This document shows, one piece after another, positions 52,855-61,727 of a DNA stretch of 64,000 nt. The notes beneath the pieces were generated by a model that saw only the letters and a list, made by a program, of their open reading frames with translations, was not told where the DNA came from and did not search any database. The position numbers and the translations under genes were made by a program. The DNA comes from Sporotomaculum syntrophicum. Lineage in GTDB: Bacteria; Bacillota; Desulfotomaculia; Desulfotomaculales; Desulfallaceae. The stretch covers positions 841,813 through 905,812 of the forward strand of contig NZ_LSRS01000003.1 of NCBI RefSeq assembly GCF_009932395.1. The letters are read 5' to 3'. Position 1 is the stretch's first letter; each line of letters starts with the position of its first letter.

Positions 52855-54123
52855 ATGGAAGCAATTATGGCAGTTATAACAAACAATGATTTTTTATATA
52901 ACGTGTTTGGCGGGTTTACCCATTTCACCTGGCAATCTGCGGTAATGATCCTGATTGGTTGCATATTAATTTACCTGGGCGCTGCTAAGGATTACGAGCC
53001 GCTGTTGCTGGTTCCTATTGGTTTCGGATGTATTTTGGCCAACCTGCCCCTAACTGAGTTAATCCATGTGCCACGTGATGGTTATGTATTTAACCATAGC
53101 ATACAAGAAGCGTTAGGCGAAGCAGGCTTGATGCCCTTCGTGGAAGGCGCGCGAGTAGTTAATGAAGGTATTTTAGACGTGCTCTATAACGCAGGTATTG
53201 CGAACGAGCTGTTCCCCTGCCTGCTGTTCATCGGCATTGGTGCCATGACTGACTTTGGCCCGCTGCTGCAGAATCCCCGGGTCATGCTGCTGGGCGGCGC
53301 AGGCCAGTTTGGTATTTTCTTAACCCTGATGCTGGCGTTGGCTATCGGTTATGAAAAACTGGAAGCCATTTGTATCGCTATCATCGGAGCCTGTGACGGT
53401 CCTACCTCCATTTTTATAACCTCTATGTTTAACCCGGCGCTGCTTGGCCCGATTTCAGTGGCTGCGTATTCCTACATGTCGCTGGTACCTCTTATCCAGC
53501 CGCCGGTCATGAAACTGTGCACCACAAAAAAAGAACGGGAATTTATCATGTCTTACGAAATGCTTACCCCGGTTACCCAAAGAACCAAGATCTTATTCCC
53601 GATTGTGGTCACCATTGTTACTCTGCTAATTGCTCCGTCCGGCGGAGCTTTGATGGGTACTTTGATGTTCGGTAACTTCTTGAGAGAGTGCGGTGCGGTC
53701 GGGCGTTTAGTTCAGGCGGCAGAAAACGAAATCGCCAATATCACCACGTTATTCCTCGGTCTAACCGTAGGTGCCACCATGACTGGTGAGGTGTTCTTAA
53801 CTGCTAAAACACTTGGTATCTTCGCCCTTGGTTTCATTGCCATCTGCGGCGATACTGCCTTTGGTGTCTTCGGCGCCAAGCTGATGAACCTGTTCTCAAA
53901 ACAAAAGATCAACCCGCTAATTGGAGCATCCGGCATCTCGGCTTTCCCGATGTCAGCCCGTGTGGCACAAAAAGTGGGTAATGAAGCCAACCCACAGAAT
54001 TACCTGCTGATGCACGCCATGGGCGTAAACACCAGCGGTCAGATCGGTTCTGTGCTGACGGCCAGCGTGATGATTGCAATTATCGGCGCTTTACAAACTA
54101 TGGGTGTGGATTTAACTATTTAA
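52855..54123 (+). CDS. sodium-pumping decarboxylase, beta subunit
   Basis: A 422-residue membrane subunit of the OadB/GcdB/MmdB family, which decarboxylates carboxybiotin and pumps Na+ outwards. Nine or so spans; conserved segments GIGAMTDFGPLLQNP (the Asp region), GACDGPTSIFI, and GNFLRECGAVGRL with NTTTLFLG-like helix (ANITTLFLGLTVGATM). C-terminal ISAFPMSARVAQ and MHAMGVNTSGQIGS are typical. ATG after GGGGAGTGG. Which acyl-CoA is the substrate cannot be told here because the carboxyltransferase is elsewhere. Confidence 0.93.
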   Translation: MEAIMAVITNNDFLYNVFGGFTHFTWQSAVMILIGCILIYLGAAKDYEPLLLVPIGFGCILANLPLTELIHVPRDGYVFNHSIQEALGEAGLMPFVEGARVVNEGILDVLYNAGIANELFPCLLFIGIGAMTDFGPLLQNPRVMLLGGAGQFGIFLTLMLALAIGYEKLEAICIAIIGACDGPTSIFITSMFNPALLGPISVAAYSYMSLVPLIQPPVMKLCTTKKEREFIMSYEMLTPVTQRTKILFPIVVTIVTLLIAPSGGALMGTLMFGNFLRECGAVGRLVQAAENEIANITTLFLGLTVGATMTGEVFLTAKTLGIFALGFIAICGDTAFGVFGAKLMNLFSKQKINPLIGASGISAFPMSARVAQKVGNEANPQNYLLMHAMGVNTSGQIGSVLTASVMIAIIGALQTMGVDLTI

Positions 54124-54140
54124 TAAGTAGGTGATAATTA

Positions 54141-54263
54141 ATGGAAGCTATTGGCAACATGACTTTTGGCTGGTTGCTCACGGTTGTGGGCTTGGTAATG
54201 ACCATGACCTCTCTGGGAGTTCTAATTATTGTAGTGAATATATTAAAAAAATTCCAAAATTAA
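54141..54263 (+). CDS. small decarboxylase subunit, OadG-like (40 residues)
   Basis: A 40-residue single-span membrane protein (MTFGWLLTVVGLVMTMTSLGVLIIVVNILKKFQN) with the form of the N-terminal anchor of OadG/MmdD small subunits, which stabilise the decarboxylase complex. TAGGTGATAATTA precedes the ATG, 17 bases after the beta gene stop. It lacks the usual hydrophilic tail. Easily missed because of its size. A terminator follows. Confidence 0.8.
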   Translation: MEAIGNMTFGWLLTVVGLVMTMTSLGVLIIVVNILKKFQN

Positions 54264-54295
54264 TAAGCTGTTATTGAAATATTTTTGCATTAGCT

Positions 54296-54332
54296 AAGCC
54301 TCATGGTTTATTAAATACCATGAGGCTTTTTG
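54296..54332. terminator. terminator shared by convergent genes
   Basis: Perfect 12-base stem AAGCCTCATGGT/ACCATGAGGCTT followed by TTTTG rightward. The stop codon of the leftward glutamate-synthase-like gene lies in its loop. Confidence 0.85.
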
Positions 54333-55801
54333 TTTCTACGTTTCTCATCAATCTGCCTGAAAGCAGGCACACCAGGCCTGGATTCATAATGTGGTTGGTA
54401 ATCTGTTTCCCGGTAACCTACCGGTATGCCAACCACCCGGGCAGTAAAATCATCCAGGGCAAACAAATCGCTTTTATCAACCTCATGAATGCTTTTTTTA
54501 CCCAGGGCACGCACTGCATCTTGTATTTCCTCACTGCAGGACCGCAAAAATTTAGCCAGGCTTTCGGCTCCCTTATGAACATCAAGCTTATTTTGATACT
54601 TGCCCTTGTACCAGACAATCTCCGGAGGAGGCTCCCAGGGCATCGGCTTCAGGGACTGGGTATGATTCATGGCAAATAAAGCCACACTGCCAATATAAAC
54701 GGCATCCGCTCCCAGGGCTAGGGCTTTAAGAAAATCACCCGGGGTAGCTAACCCACCCGATACGATTAAGCTAACTTGCTGACCCAGATCATGCTTGCGA
54801 ATAAAATCTGCCGCCCTTACTAAGGCAAACAGCGTGGGCAATCCAAAATCATCCTGAAGAATGGGTGTGGTGCCTTTGGAACCGGCATTGCTACCGTCCA
54901 CGGTAAAGAAATCCACACCCGCAGACAGAGCAATGCTTAAATCAGCTTCCAAATATTTGCCTCCCGCCAATTTTACTCCAATGGGCACTCCACCGGTAAT
55001 CTCCCTTAAGTAAGCCACCAGTTCCCCAAATTTGTCTGTCTGTTTCCCCATGCCTGGATAGGTAGCATGGACCACAGCTTTTTCTCCCCAGCCCAGTCCC
55101 ATCTGTCGTCTTATTTTCCAGTCGATTTCTTGATCCTCTATGTAATGCCCTACCCCGCCGGCTGCTCCCTGGCCGATATAAATTTCAATCGCATCCGCTT
55201 GTTTTAGTATCGCCTCAGACTTATTCCATTTGCCCCGATTATATTGAATAATCAACTTACCGGCCGCATCTCTTTCAGCCTGCAGAAAGGGTCCCTCGCC
55301 GGTGTTGGTAGCCGTCCCAACTAGTTTACTGCCTTTAGCCAGGGCAATTTTAGCCTTAGCCGACAAGGCAAGAGCATAGGCCATCCCTGAAATCATAATG
55401 GGCAGTTCAATTTGCAAAGGTTTCTTAGCACAAGGCCCTATGATCACCCTTGTATCGATGGGAAGTCCCTCATCGGTGGGCAGCCGGTGCAACTGGGCAA
55501 AGTTAAACATTATACCATCAAAATTAGGTAGTTTCTTTGGACTGCCCAAAGGGCGCTTGATCATTTTCCCTGCCTGAGATCTGATATTAGTTTCAAGTAT
55601 CTTCTGCAGACCGGTTTTTCGAGTTGCCGAGACAATCTCCCATAAGTTTTCCGAATAGGCGTCCACCATCAGCCGGTGCACGAAACTGTCTGCCGCTTTG
55701 TTGACAACGTTTCTGCCCACCCAAACCGCCCCATGATAGCCAATAAATGCCAGGGCAGCCTTGAGTAACATATTCTTCATCAGATTGTTATTGTCAAACA
55801 T
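54311..55801 (-). CDS. FMN-binding glutamate synthase-like protein
   Basis: A 496-residue protein with the FMN and cluster-binding barrel of glutamate synthase large subunit, but no amidotransferase domain. A hydrophobic N-terminal stretch (MLLKAALAFIGYHGAVWVG) is followed by the barrel: PIMISGMAYALAL, GTATNTGEGPF, YIGQGAAGGVGHY, GVKLAGGKYLEADL, TVDGSNAGSKGT, SGGLATPGDFLKALALGADAV. Such stand-alone GltB-like domains occur in many anaerobes; reaction not established. ATG 55801 has AAGGATGG 5 bases upstream. The last codons form part of the shared terminator. Confidence 0.85.
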   Translation of the reverse strand: MFDNNNLMKNMLLKAALAFIGYHGAVWVGRNVVNKAADSFVHRLMVDAYSENLWEIVSATRKTGLQKILETNIRSQAGKMIKRPLGSPKKLPNFDGIMFNFAQLHRLPTDEGLPIDTRVIIGPCAKKPLQIELPIMISGMAYALALSAKAKIALAKGSKLVGTATNTGEGPFLQAERDAAGKLIIQYNRGKWNKSEAILKQADAIEIYIGQGAAGGVGHYIEDQEIDWKIRRQMGLGWGEKAVVHATYPGMGKQTDKFGELVAYLREITGGVPIGVKLAGGKYLEADLSIALSAGVDFFTVDGSNAGSKGTTPILQDDFGLPTLFALVRAADFIRKHDLGQQVSLIVSGGLATPGDFLKALALGADAVYIGSVALFAMNHTQSLKPMPWEPPPEIVWYKGKYQNKLDVHKGAESLAKFLRSCSEEIQDAVRALGKKSIHEVDKSDLFALDDFTARVVGIPVGYRETDYQPHYESRPGVPAFRQIDEKRRNKKPHGI

Positions 55802-55964
55802 GTTTGCCATCCTTATAAAAATTATGCTAAGCAGCAAAAGCAGTTTAACTCATTATGCTGCTTAAGTTAATATATATTCTTCTATGACAGCCGTTTATCT
55901 ATACTTCATTGATATATTTGCCAAGAAATCTACCATATTCGCGAAGGTTATTTTCAGCGGGGGC

Positions 55965-55995
55965 AAAAAAAAATCGGTGGACAAACATCCACCGA
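55965..55995 (-). terminator. rho-independent terminator
   Basis: Stem TCGGTGGA/TCCACCGA with a 6-base loop and nine T leftward. Ends the CoA-transferase gene. Confidence 0.9.
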
Positions 55996-56017
55996 ATTAT
56001 ATAAGGTTGTTGATTAA

Positions 56018-57355
56018 CTATCTTTTATTACTTCTCCGCCAGATCTTCATCTTCTCGGCATCTTTAATCAGCTGTTCACGAAAGTCGGGATGGGCAATGG
56101 AGATCAGAGCCTCAGCTCTCTGCCAGGTATTCATACCCTTCAAGTTAATCTTACCATACTCAGTTACCAGCCAGTGTGTAGTGGTGCGGGTATCGGTAGC
56201 AATAGTCCCGGGAGCCAGGGTAGGAACGATGCGAGATTGCATCGACTCACTCTTGCCATAAGCCGAGGATAAGCAAATAAAACTCTTACCACCCTTGGAA
56301 TAATAGGCGCCCATTACAAAATCAAGCTGCCCGCCAGTACCGCTGATTTGCCTGAATCCGGAAGATTCAGCGCTGACCTGGCCAAACAGGTCAACTTCTA
56401 CTGCATTATTAATGGACATAAAGTTATCCAACTGTCCGATTACCCTGGGGTCATTGGTGTAATCAACCGTGGCACTCATCATTTCAGGATTATCATTGAT
56501 ATAATCATATAATTTCTGCGTACCCGCAGCGAAAGCATAGGTCTGCCGACCTTTATCGATATTCTTTTTGGAGCCATTGATTTTACCGTTGTCAGCCATG
56601 TCCACATAAGCATCAACATACATTTCCGTATGCACACCTAGATCCTTGAGGTCTGATTCAGCGATCATCATACCTATAGCATTGGGCATACCACCAATGC
56701 CTAGCTGTAGACAAGCACCATTAGGTATTTCTTCCACAATCAATTGTGCAACCCTTTGATCAACTTCGTTAGGGGCTGCAGCACCTAACTGCGCAATAGG
56801 CGGGTTCGGGCCTTCAACAATATAGTCAACCTGAGAAACATGAATAGCTACTTCAGTGCCACCCAAGCAGCGGGGCATATTTTCATTAACCTCAACTATT
56901 TTAATTTTGGCGTTATCGAAAGTAGCCATCTGGTGCGAGGCTTGAGGACCGAAGTTAAAGTAACCATGCTTATCCATCGGTGTTACCTGGCAGACAGCTA
57001 CTGCAATTGGCTCTACACAGTACCGGTAAAAACCGGGTAATTCAGAATAGCGCATGGGTGAGTAAAAACCACAGCCCATGTCAATAATCTTGCGGTCAAC
57101 CCCGGTGCAATGCCAGGAGTTCCAGGTAAAACGCTCGGCAGCATCTTCTACTTTCATTACCTCCGGCATCCACATGGTTACGCCGCCTCTGAACTTAACA
57201 TCGGTCAGTTCACTTGCTCTTTCTGCAATAGCCTTATCAACTATAAAAGAATGCCCTAAACACCAACCGTAGTCTACCCAGTCACCGGACTTAACCATTT
57301 TCGCCGCGTCAGCAGCAGAAATCAATTTGTTCTTGTACTGATCCACAAAAGACAT
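56018..57355 (-). CDS. acetyl-CoA hydrolase/transferase family CoA-transferase
   Basis: Class I CoA-transferase of 445 residues, like 4-hydroxybutyrate, butyryl- or propionyl-CoA:acetate/succinate CoA-transferases. The catalytic Glu is in [13 protein letters not shown] (about 320), with the CoA-binding segments [10 protein letters not shown] and [12 protein letters not shown] around it. It moves CoA between short-chain acids, so it would link the decarboxylase and citrate enzymes nearby to organic acid metabolism. Strong site GGGGAGGG before the ATG. A -24/-12 promoter candidate is 116 bases upstream. Confidence 0.93.
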   Translation of the reverse strand: MSFVDQYKNKLISAADAAKMVKSGDWVDYGWCLGHSFIVDKAIAERASELTDVKFRGGVTMWMPEVMKVEDAAERFTWNSWHCTGVDRKIIDMGCGFYSPMRYSELPGFYRYCVEPIAVAVCQVTPMDKHGYFNFGPQASHQMATFDNAKIKIVEVNENMPRCLGGTEVAIHVSQVDYIVEGPNPPIAQLGAAAPNEVDQRVAQLIVEEIPNGACLQLGIGGMPNAIGMMIAESDLKDLGVHTEMYVDAYVDMADNGKINGSKKNIDKGRQTYAFAAGTQKLYDYINDNPEMMSATVDYTNDPRVIGQLDNFMSINNAVEVDLFGQVSAESSGFRQISGTGGQLDFVMGAYYSKGGKSFICLSSAYGKSESMQSRIVPTLAPGTIATDTRTTTHWLVTEYGKINLKGMNTWQRAEALISIAHPDFREQLIKDAEKMKIWRRSNKR

Positions 57356-57470
57356 TAAATACCCTCCCCAATAATAGTGATTATTCTAGTTCTCCTATTT
57401 AATGGCAGCATTCACTTCATCATGGACGCTGCTAAAAATGGTGTCTGAACTCACAAATCTATCATTATAG

Positions 57471-57488
57471 TTGCAAATATTATACCAA
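57471..57488 (-). promoter_or_regulatory. candidate sigma-54 promoter of the CoA-transferase gene
   Basis: Read leftward TGGTAT-AATAT-TTGCA: GG (57485-57486) and GC (57473-57474) ten bases apart. The 57356-57726 gap has no gene; its right end holds the Mn-catalase ribosome site. Confidence 0.55.
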
Positions 57489-57726
57489 ACAACAATTCGT
57501 TCAGGATTCAGCTAACCAACAAAGCTAGCTAATTTGATTGTCAACGTGGTTAAACATACTATAACGAATAAGATTTATACAGAGGTAATTAACTGATTAA
57601 TAGTTGTCTACAAAGTTTACACCGTATACATACGCAACATTTATCACGCACCAGCCGGGCGGCCAAATACATATATATCACTTGGCTATGGCATACTAAA
57701 CTAAACATTATAGAGAGGTGATTGCT

Positions 57727-58410
57727 ATGTTTAAACACGATAAAAACCTATTAGAAATGGTACGGGTAGAGCGGCCTAACCCACAATATGCCACCATGCT
57801 GCAGGAACAGCTAGGTGGTTCCAATGGCGAATTAAAAGCCGCCATGCAGTATATTTCACAAAGCTTCCGTATCAAAGACCCTGAAATCAAGGATTTATTC
57901 CTGGATATCGCCAGTGAGGAATTAAGTCATATGGAAATGGTAGCTTCATCCGTAAACCTGTTAAACGGTCACGATATTGACGCCGGTGGAAGCCAGCCAA
58001 GTGGAAACATCGAAGCCAATGTCTTAACCGGCCTGGCGCCTTATTTAACTAATGGCTCAGGGGTTCCCTTCAGCGCAGCTTATGTCAATGTAACCGGAGA
58101 TTTACCGGCCGACATCTTGTCCAATATCGCCGCCGAACAGCGAGCCAAGGTGGTTTACGAATACTTACACCGGCAAATCAACGATAAGTATGTGCGGCAA
58201 ATGATTGACTTCTTGTTAAACCGCGAGGAAGCCCATAACACCATGTTCCGGCAGGCCTTCCAAAAAATCCAGGCCACTGGTTCCAATAGAGACTGGGGCG
58301 TAGATGAAGATGCCCGGCTGTACTTTAACTTGTCCTCGCCGGGAGTTAATCACTTCAGCGTAAGCAACCCGCAAGCACCCAGCTTTCAAAGCTCCAATTC
58401 AACTCAATAA
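57727..58410 (+). CDS. manganese catalase family protein
   Basis: A 227-residue ferritin-like four-helix protein of the Mn-catalase/CotJC family. The dimanganese ligands are seen as Glu in NGELKAAMQY, Glu and His in SEELSHMEM, Glu in AEQRAKVVYEYL and Glu/His in REEAHN. It would break down hydrogen peroxide in an organism that lacks heme catalase, or be a spore coat component. ATG 57727 follows AGAGGTGATT; a GTG inside that site is unlikely. Confidence 0.9.
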   Translation: MFKHDKNLLEMVRVERPNPQYATMLQEQLGGSNGELKAAMQYISQSFRIKDPEIKDLFLDIASEELSHMEMVASSVNLLNGHDIDAGGSQPSGNIEANVLTGLAPYLTNGSGVPFSAAYVNVTGDLPADILSNIAAEQRAKVVYEYLHRQINDKYVRQMIDFLLNREEAHNTMFRQAFQKIQATGSNRDWGVDEDARLYFNLSSPGVNHFSVSNPQAPSFQSSNSTQ

Positions 58411-58446
58411 GCCCCAAATATGCTCAGTAAAAATCTGCACTCACGC

Positions 58447-58468
58447 GCCCTTCGGGGCATTTTTTTAC
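58447..58468 (+). terminator. rho-independent terminator
   Basis: Stem GCCC-TTCG-GGGC, then ATTTTTTT. Ends the Mn-catalase transcript, right before the convergent aconitase gene. Confidence 0.75.
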
Positions 58469-58471
58469 GTT

Positions 58472-60394
58472 TTATACCTGCTCCTTAACGTATTTCAGCA
58501 GTCCACCGGCCAGCATAATCTCGATTTGACGCTCGGATAGGCTGTGTTTTACCGGATAAGCCTTGTCTCTGGTGAGGTTCCGTACTGTAAGCGTATTGGT
58601 GACCAGACCCTGCCGAACATCCTCAAGCAACAGCACATCACCGGGGTCAATAGTGTCATAATCCTCATCATTAACAAAGGTAAGGGGCAGCAGGCCAAAA
58701 TTCACCAGATTCTGCATGTGAATCCGGGCAAAGGATTTAACCAGCACCGTCTTAATACCCAGGTACAGCGGTGCCAGCGCAGCGTGCTCCCGGCTGGAGC
58801 CCTGCCCGTAATTTAAACCGCCCACGATAATACCACCTCCGGCGGCCAGTGCCCGCTCGGCAAAAGTGGCATCCACCCGTTCGAAGGCGTGCATAGAAAT
58901 AGCCGGGATGTTGGAGCGCAACGCCATAATATTAGCACCGGCAGGCATAATATGATCAGTGGTGATGTTGTCCCCAACCTTCAGCAGTACCTCGCCCTTT
59001 ATTTCCCCGGGCAATGAACTGGCCACAGGCAACGGCTGGATGTTGGGTCCACGTACTATACTCACATCTTCCCTGTTAGCCGGCGGCACAATTATCATCC
59101 GGTCATCCACCGGGAACTTTTCCGGCATCTCAACCTTAATCGGCTCGCCCAGATCACGGGGGTCGGTGATGACACCGGTCAGGGCTGCTGCAGCTGCAGC
59201 TTCACAGCTCACCAGGTAGATTTTGGCGTCCACGGTACCGCTGCGCCCTTCAAAATTACGGTTGCAGGTACGCAAGGACACGCCCGCAGAACAGGGAGAT
59301 TGACCCACACCAACGCACGGTCCGCAGGCACACTCTAACATCCTCGCTCCCGCAGCCACCAGGTCGGTCAGTGCACCGTTGGCCGCTAAACTCACCAGCA
59401 CCTGCCGCGAGCCAGGCGCAATCACCAGGCTCACCCCGGGATGCACTGTTTTCCCTTTGAGAATAGCTGCCACGCGCATTAAATCGGTATAGGATGAGTT
59501 GGTGCAACTGCCGATAAACACCTGGTCCACTTTCCGGCCGGCCACATCGGCAATTTTAACTACATTATCCGGCATATGCGGCAGTGCAATCAACGGCTCC
59601 AGCTCACTCAGGTTAATTTCCAGCACTTCATCATACTCAGCATCCGGGTCTGGTCCCAGGGCCACAAAATCACCGGCCCGCTCCTGGGCGGCCAGGAACC
59701 TGGCGGTAACCTCATCGCTGGGGAAGATGGACGAAGTCGCCCCTAGCTCCGCGCCCATATTGGTAATCGTTGCCCTGTCAGGCACACTAAGATATGACAC
59801 CCCCTCCCCAGTATACTCCATTACCTTACCCACCCCGCCTTTAACAGTGAGCAGCCTGAGCACTTCCAGGATAATATCCTTGGCGGTCACCCAGGGAGCC
59901 GGCTTACCATACAGGTGTATATTGACCACCTGGGGCATACTTACATAAAAAGGGTAACCGGCCATAGCCGTGGCCACATCCAGCCCGCCTGCCCCGATGG
60001 CCAGCATACCCAGGCCGCCGCTGGTGGGGGTATGGCTGTCCGAACCCAGCAAGGTTTTGCCCGGCACCCCAAAACGCTCCAGGTGTACCTGATGGCAAAT
60101 GCCATTGCCCATGCGGGAGAATTTGACCCCGAATTTAGCGGCGGCGCTTTGTAAAAACCTATGGTCATCCGCGTTTTCATAACTCACTTGTAAGGTATTA
60201 TGATCCACATAGCTGACTGAAAGCTCGGTCCGCACAGCAGGAATACCGATAGCCTCAAATTCAAGGTAAGCCATAGTTCCCGTAGCATCCTGAGTGAGGG
60301 TCTGGTCTATCTTCAACGCAATTTCCTGCCCTGGTATCATCTCACCCTCCGCCAGGTGAGCTGCAATAATTTTCCTGGTCATATTTTGGCCCAT
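58472..60394 (-). CDS. acnA: aconitate hydratase
   Basis: A 640-residue aconitase of the short, mitochondrial-like type, converting citrate to isocitrate through a [4Fe-4S] cluster. Cluster Cys residues: one in FIGSCTNSSY and two in CACGPCVG. Substrate-binding Ser and Arg in GSSREHAALAPLYLG of the swivel domain are present. Length fits this subgroup. It serves the citrate branch, either for glutamate synthesis or complete oxidation. ATG 60394 has AAGGGAGTGGG before it; an earlier frame start at 60418 has no such site. Confidence 0.94.
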   Translation of the reverse strand: MGQNMTRKIIAAHLAEGEMIPGQEIALKIDQTLTQDATGTMAYLEFEAIGIPAVRTELSVSYVDHNTLQVSYENADDHRFLQSAAAKFGVKFSRMGNGICHQVHLERFGVPGKTLLGSDSHTPTSGGLGMLAIGAGGLDVATAMAGYPFYVSMPQVVNIHLYGKPAPWVTAKDIILEVLRLLTVKGGVGKVMEYTGEGVSYLSVPDRATITNMGAELGATSSIFPSDEVTARFLAAQERAGDFVALGPDPDAEYDEVLEINLSELEPLIALPHMPDNVVKIADVAGRKVDQVFIGSCTNSSYTDLMRVAAILKGKTVHPGVSLVIAPGSRQVLVSLAANGALTDLVAAGARMLECACGPCVGVGQSPCSAGVSLRTCNRNFEGRSGTVDAKIYLVSCEAAAAAALTGVITDPRDLGEPIKVEMPEKFPVDDRMIIVPPANREDVSIVRGPNIQPLPVASSLPGEIKGEVLLKVGDNITTDHIMPAGANIMALRSNIPAISMHAFERVDATFAERALAAGGGIIVGGLNYGQGSSREHAALAPLYLGIKTVLVKSFARIHMQNLVNFGLLPLTFVNDEDYDTIDPGDVLLLEDVRQGLVTNTLTVRNLTRDKAYPVKHSLSERQIEIMLAGGLLKYVKEQV

Positions 60395-60619
60395 TTTGCC
60401 CACTCCCTTTCTTGTCACGCCGTATATAATCTAAAAAGCAGCACTTTAATCAATTAACATTAATTTAAAATAATTCATTCACTTAACAGCCAGCCTGGTA
60501 CAATAATGCTGCTGCTAGCGACAAAGAAATATCCATATTAATGTTCCACATTGACCCTCAAAATCCTTTCGTCAGATAGCCCTTCCTTACCGGAAAAACA
60601 GGCCTACAGCAGGCATAAA

Positions 60620-60655
60620 AAAACATAAAAAAAACCGGGCTATGACAACCCGGCT
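60620..60655 (-). terminator. rho-independent terminator
   Basis: Stem CCGGG/CCCGG with a 9-base loop and eight T leftward. Ends spoVT. Confidence 0.8.
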
Positions 60656-60688
60656 AAGCCAAATCGCATCTCCAAATTGAAATATCAT

Positions 60689-61222
60689 TTAATCCTTCAT
60701 TTGTTTGGCCAGGAAAACCGCTGCGGTTTCAGCCAGCTTATTTTCCAGATTGCCCATTTGCACATCATCATTAGTGGTAATAATAACGGCACCAATAGCA
60801 TGGTCATTCGTCACGATGGGAGCAATCACACTGCTTTTAAAAATTACCCGCTCGTCTTCAGTTAAACTGTGTTCCTCCTGCAAGGTCTTCGCTTGAGCGC
60901 TTTGGATAATATCTTCCAGTACAGTCCCGATTGGCTTCTTTAGTAAATCCTTTTTAAAACCGCCGGAAACAGCAATAATTTCATCACGGTCAGCAATACA
61001 GACAATATAACCGATGGCCTCATGCAGAGAATCGGCATATTCCTTGGCATACTGACCCAAATCGGTAATGGGTGAGTATTTTTTTAATATTACCTCCCCT
61101 TCCCTGTCTACATAGATTTCCAGTGGCTCACCGTCTTTAATCCTCATCGTGCGCCTGATTTCTTTGGGAATTACAACCCGGCCTAAGTCATCTATCCTTC
61201 TGACGATTCCAGTAGCTTTCAT
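60689..61222 (-). CDS. spoVT: stage V sporulation protein T
   Basis: SpoVT, 177 residues: N-terminal AbrB-type DNA-binding domain (MKATGIVRRIDDLGRVVIPKEIRRT form) and a C-terminal GAF-like domain (about 55-177, IGYIVCIADRDEIIAVSG). It tunes sigma-G dependent forespore genes. Strong AAAGGAGGAT before the ATG. A solid marker that the organism makes endospores. Confidence 0.96.
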   Translation of the reverse strand: MKATGIVRRIDDLGRVVIPKEIRRTMRIKDGEPLEIYVDREGEVILKKYSPITDLGQYAKEYADSLHEAIGYIVCIADRDEIIAVSGGFKKDLLKKPIGTVLEDIIQSAQAKTLQEEHSLTEDERVIFKSSVIAPIVTNDHAIGAVIITTNDDVQMGNLENKLAETAAVFLAKQMKD

Positions 61223-61507
61223 ATTATCCTCCTTTAGATTGATATTATATATTTCGCATGACAGTAGAGTAGATTTTCCGATATAAACTTATCATTAGTA
61301 GAAAAATATGAAAGTATGTGAGTAAAAAGAATCCATTCCTTAAAATCCCATAATTAACCACCTGCTGTATATCTGTCTAACTTCCATTATACATAATTCT
61401 TCTTAATATAGGAAACTTTTAGAAAAAACGACGTTAGATGATTTCCTTCAAAGCTTCTGTTATTTACTTCTCTCCTGTGTTGATATATGATTTAAAAGGA
61501 GTATAGA

Positions 61508-61591
61508 TTGGAAGCCAGAAAATTATTCCTGAGGGTATCAATAATTTGCATTATTCTGGTTTTCATTGTGGTTCCGATGGTCCTTTCCTGA
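61508..61591 (+). CDS. possible 27-residue membrane peptide
   Basis: TTG start 7 bases after AAAAGGAG, 27 residues with a charged start (MEARKLFLRV) and one hydrophobic span (SIICIILVFIVVPMVLS). The ribosome site and clean membrane profile favour a real small protein. It lies divergent from spoVT, in front of a strong terminator, so it could be sporulation-linked. Unknown function. Confidence 0.5.
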   Translation: MEARKLFLRVSIICIILVFIVVPMVLS

Positions 61592-61656
61592 TTACCCACC
61601 CATAACCTCTTTTATAGCCGGACGGTCACTGCTATTTTTTATATAAAATATGAACA

Positions 61657-61704
61657 TGCACAAAAGGGTTCCAGGCTTAATTTAGCCTAGAACCCTTTTG
61701 TGCA
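61657..61704. terminator. strong bidirectional-type terminator
   Basis: Long hairpin: TGCACAAAAGGGTT arm at 61657-61670 against AACCCTTTTGTGCA at 61691-61704, with an inner GGCT/AGCC. Serves the NYN gene (leftward) and possibly the small peptide (rightward). Confidence 0.75.
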
Positions 61705-61727
61705 TTATAATGTGCGCACCTGGCTGC

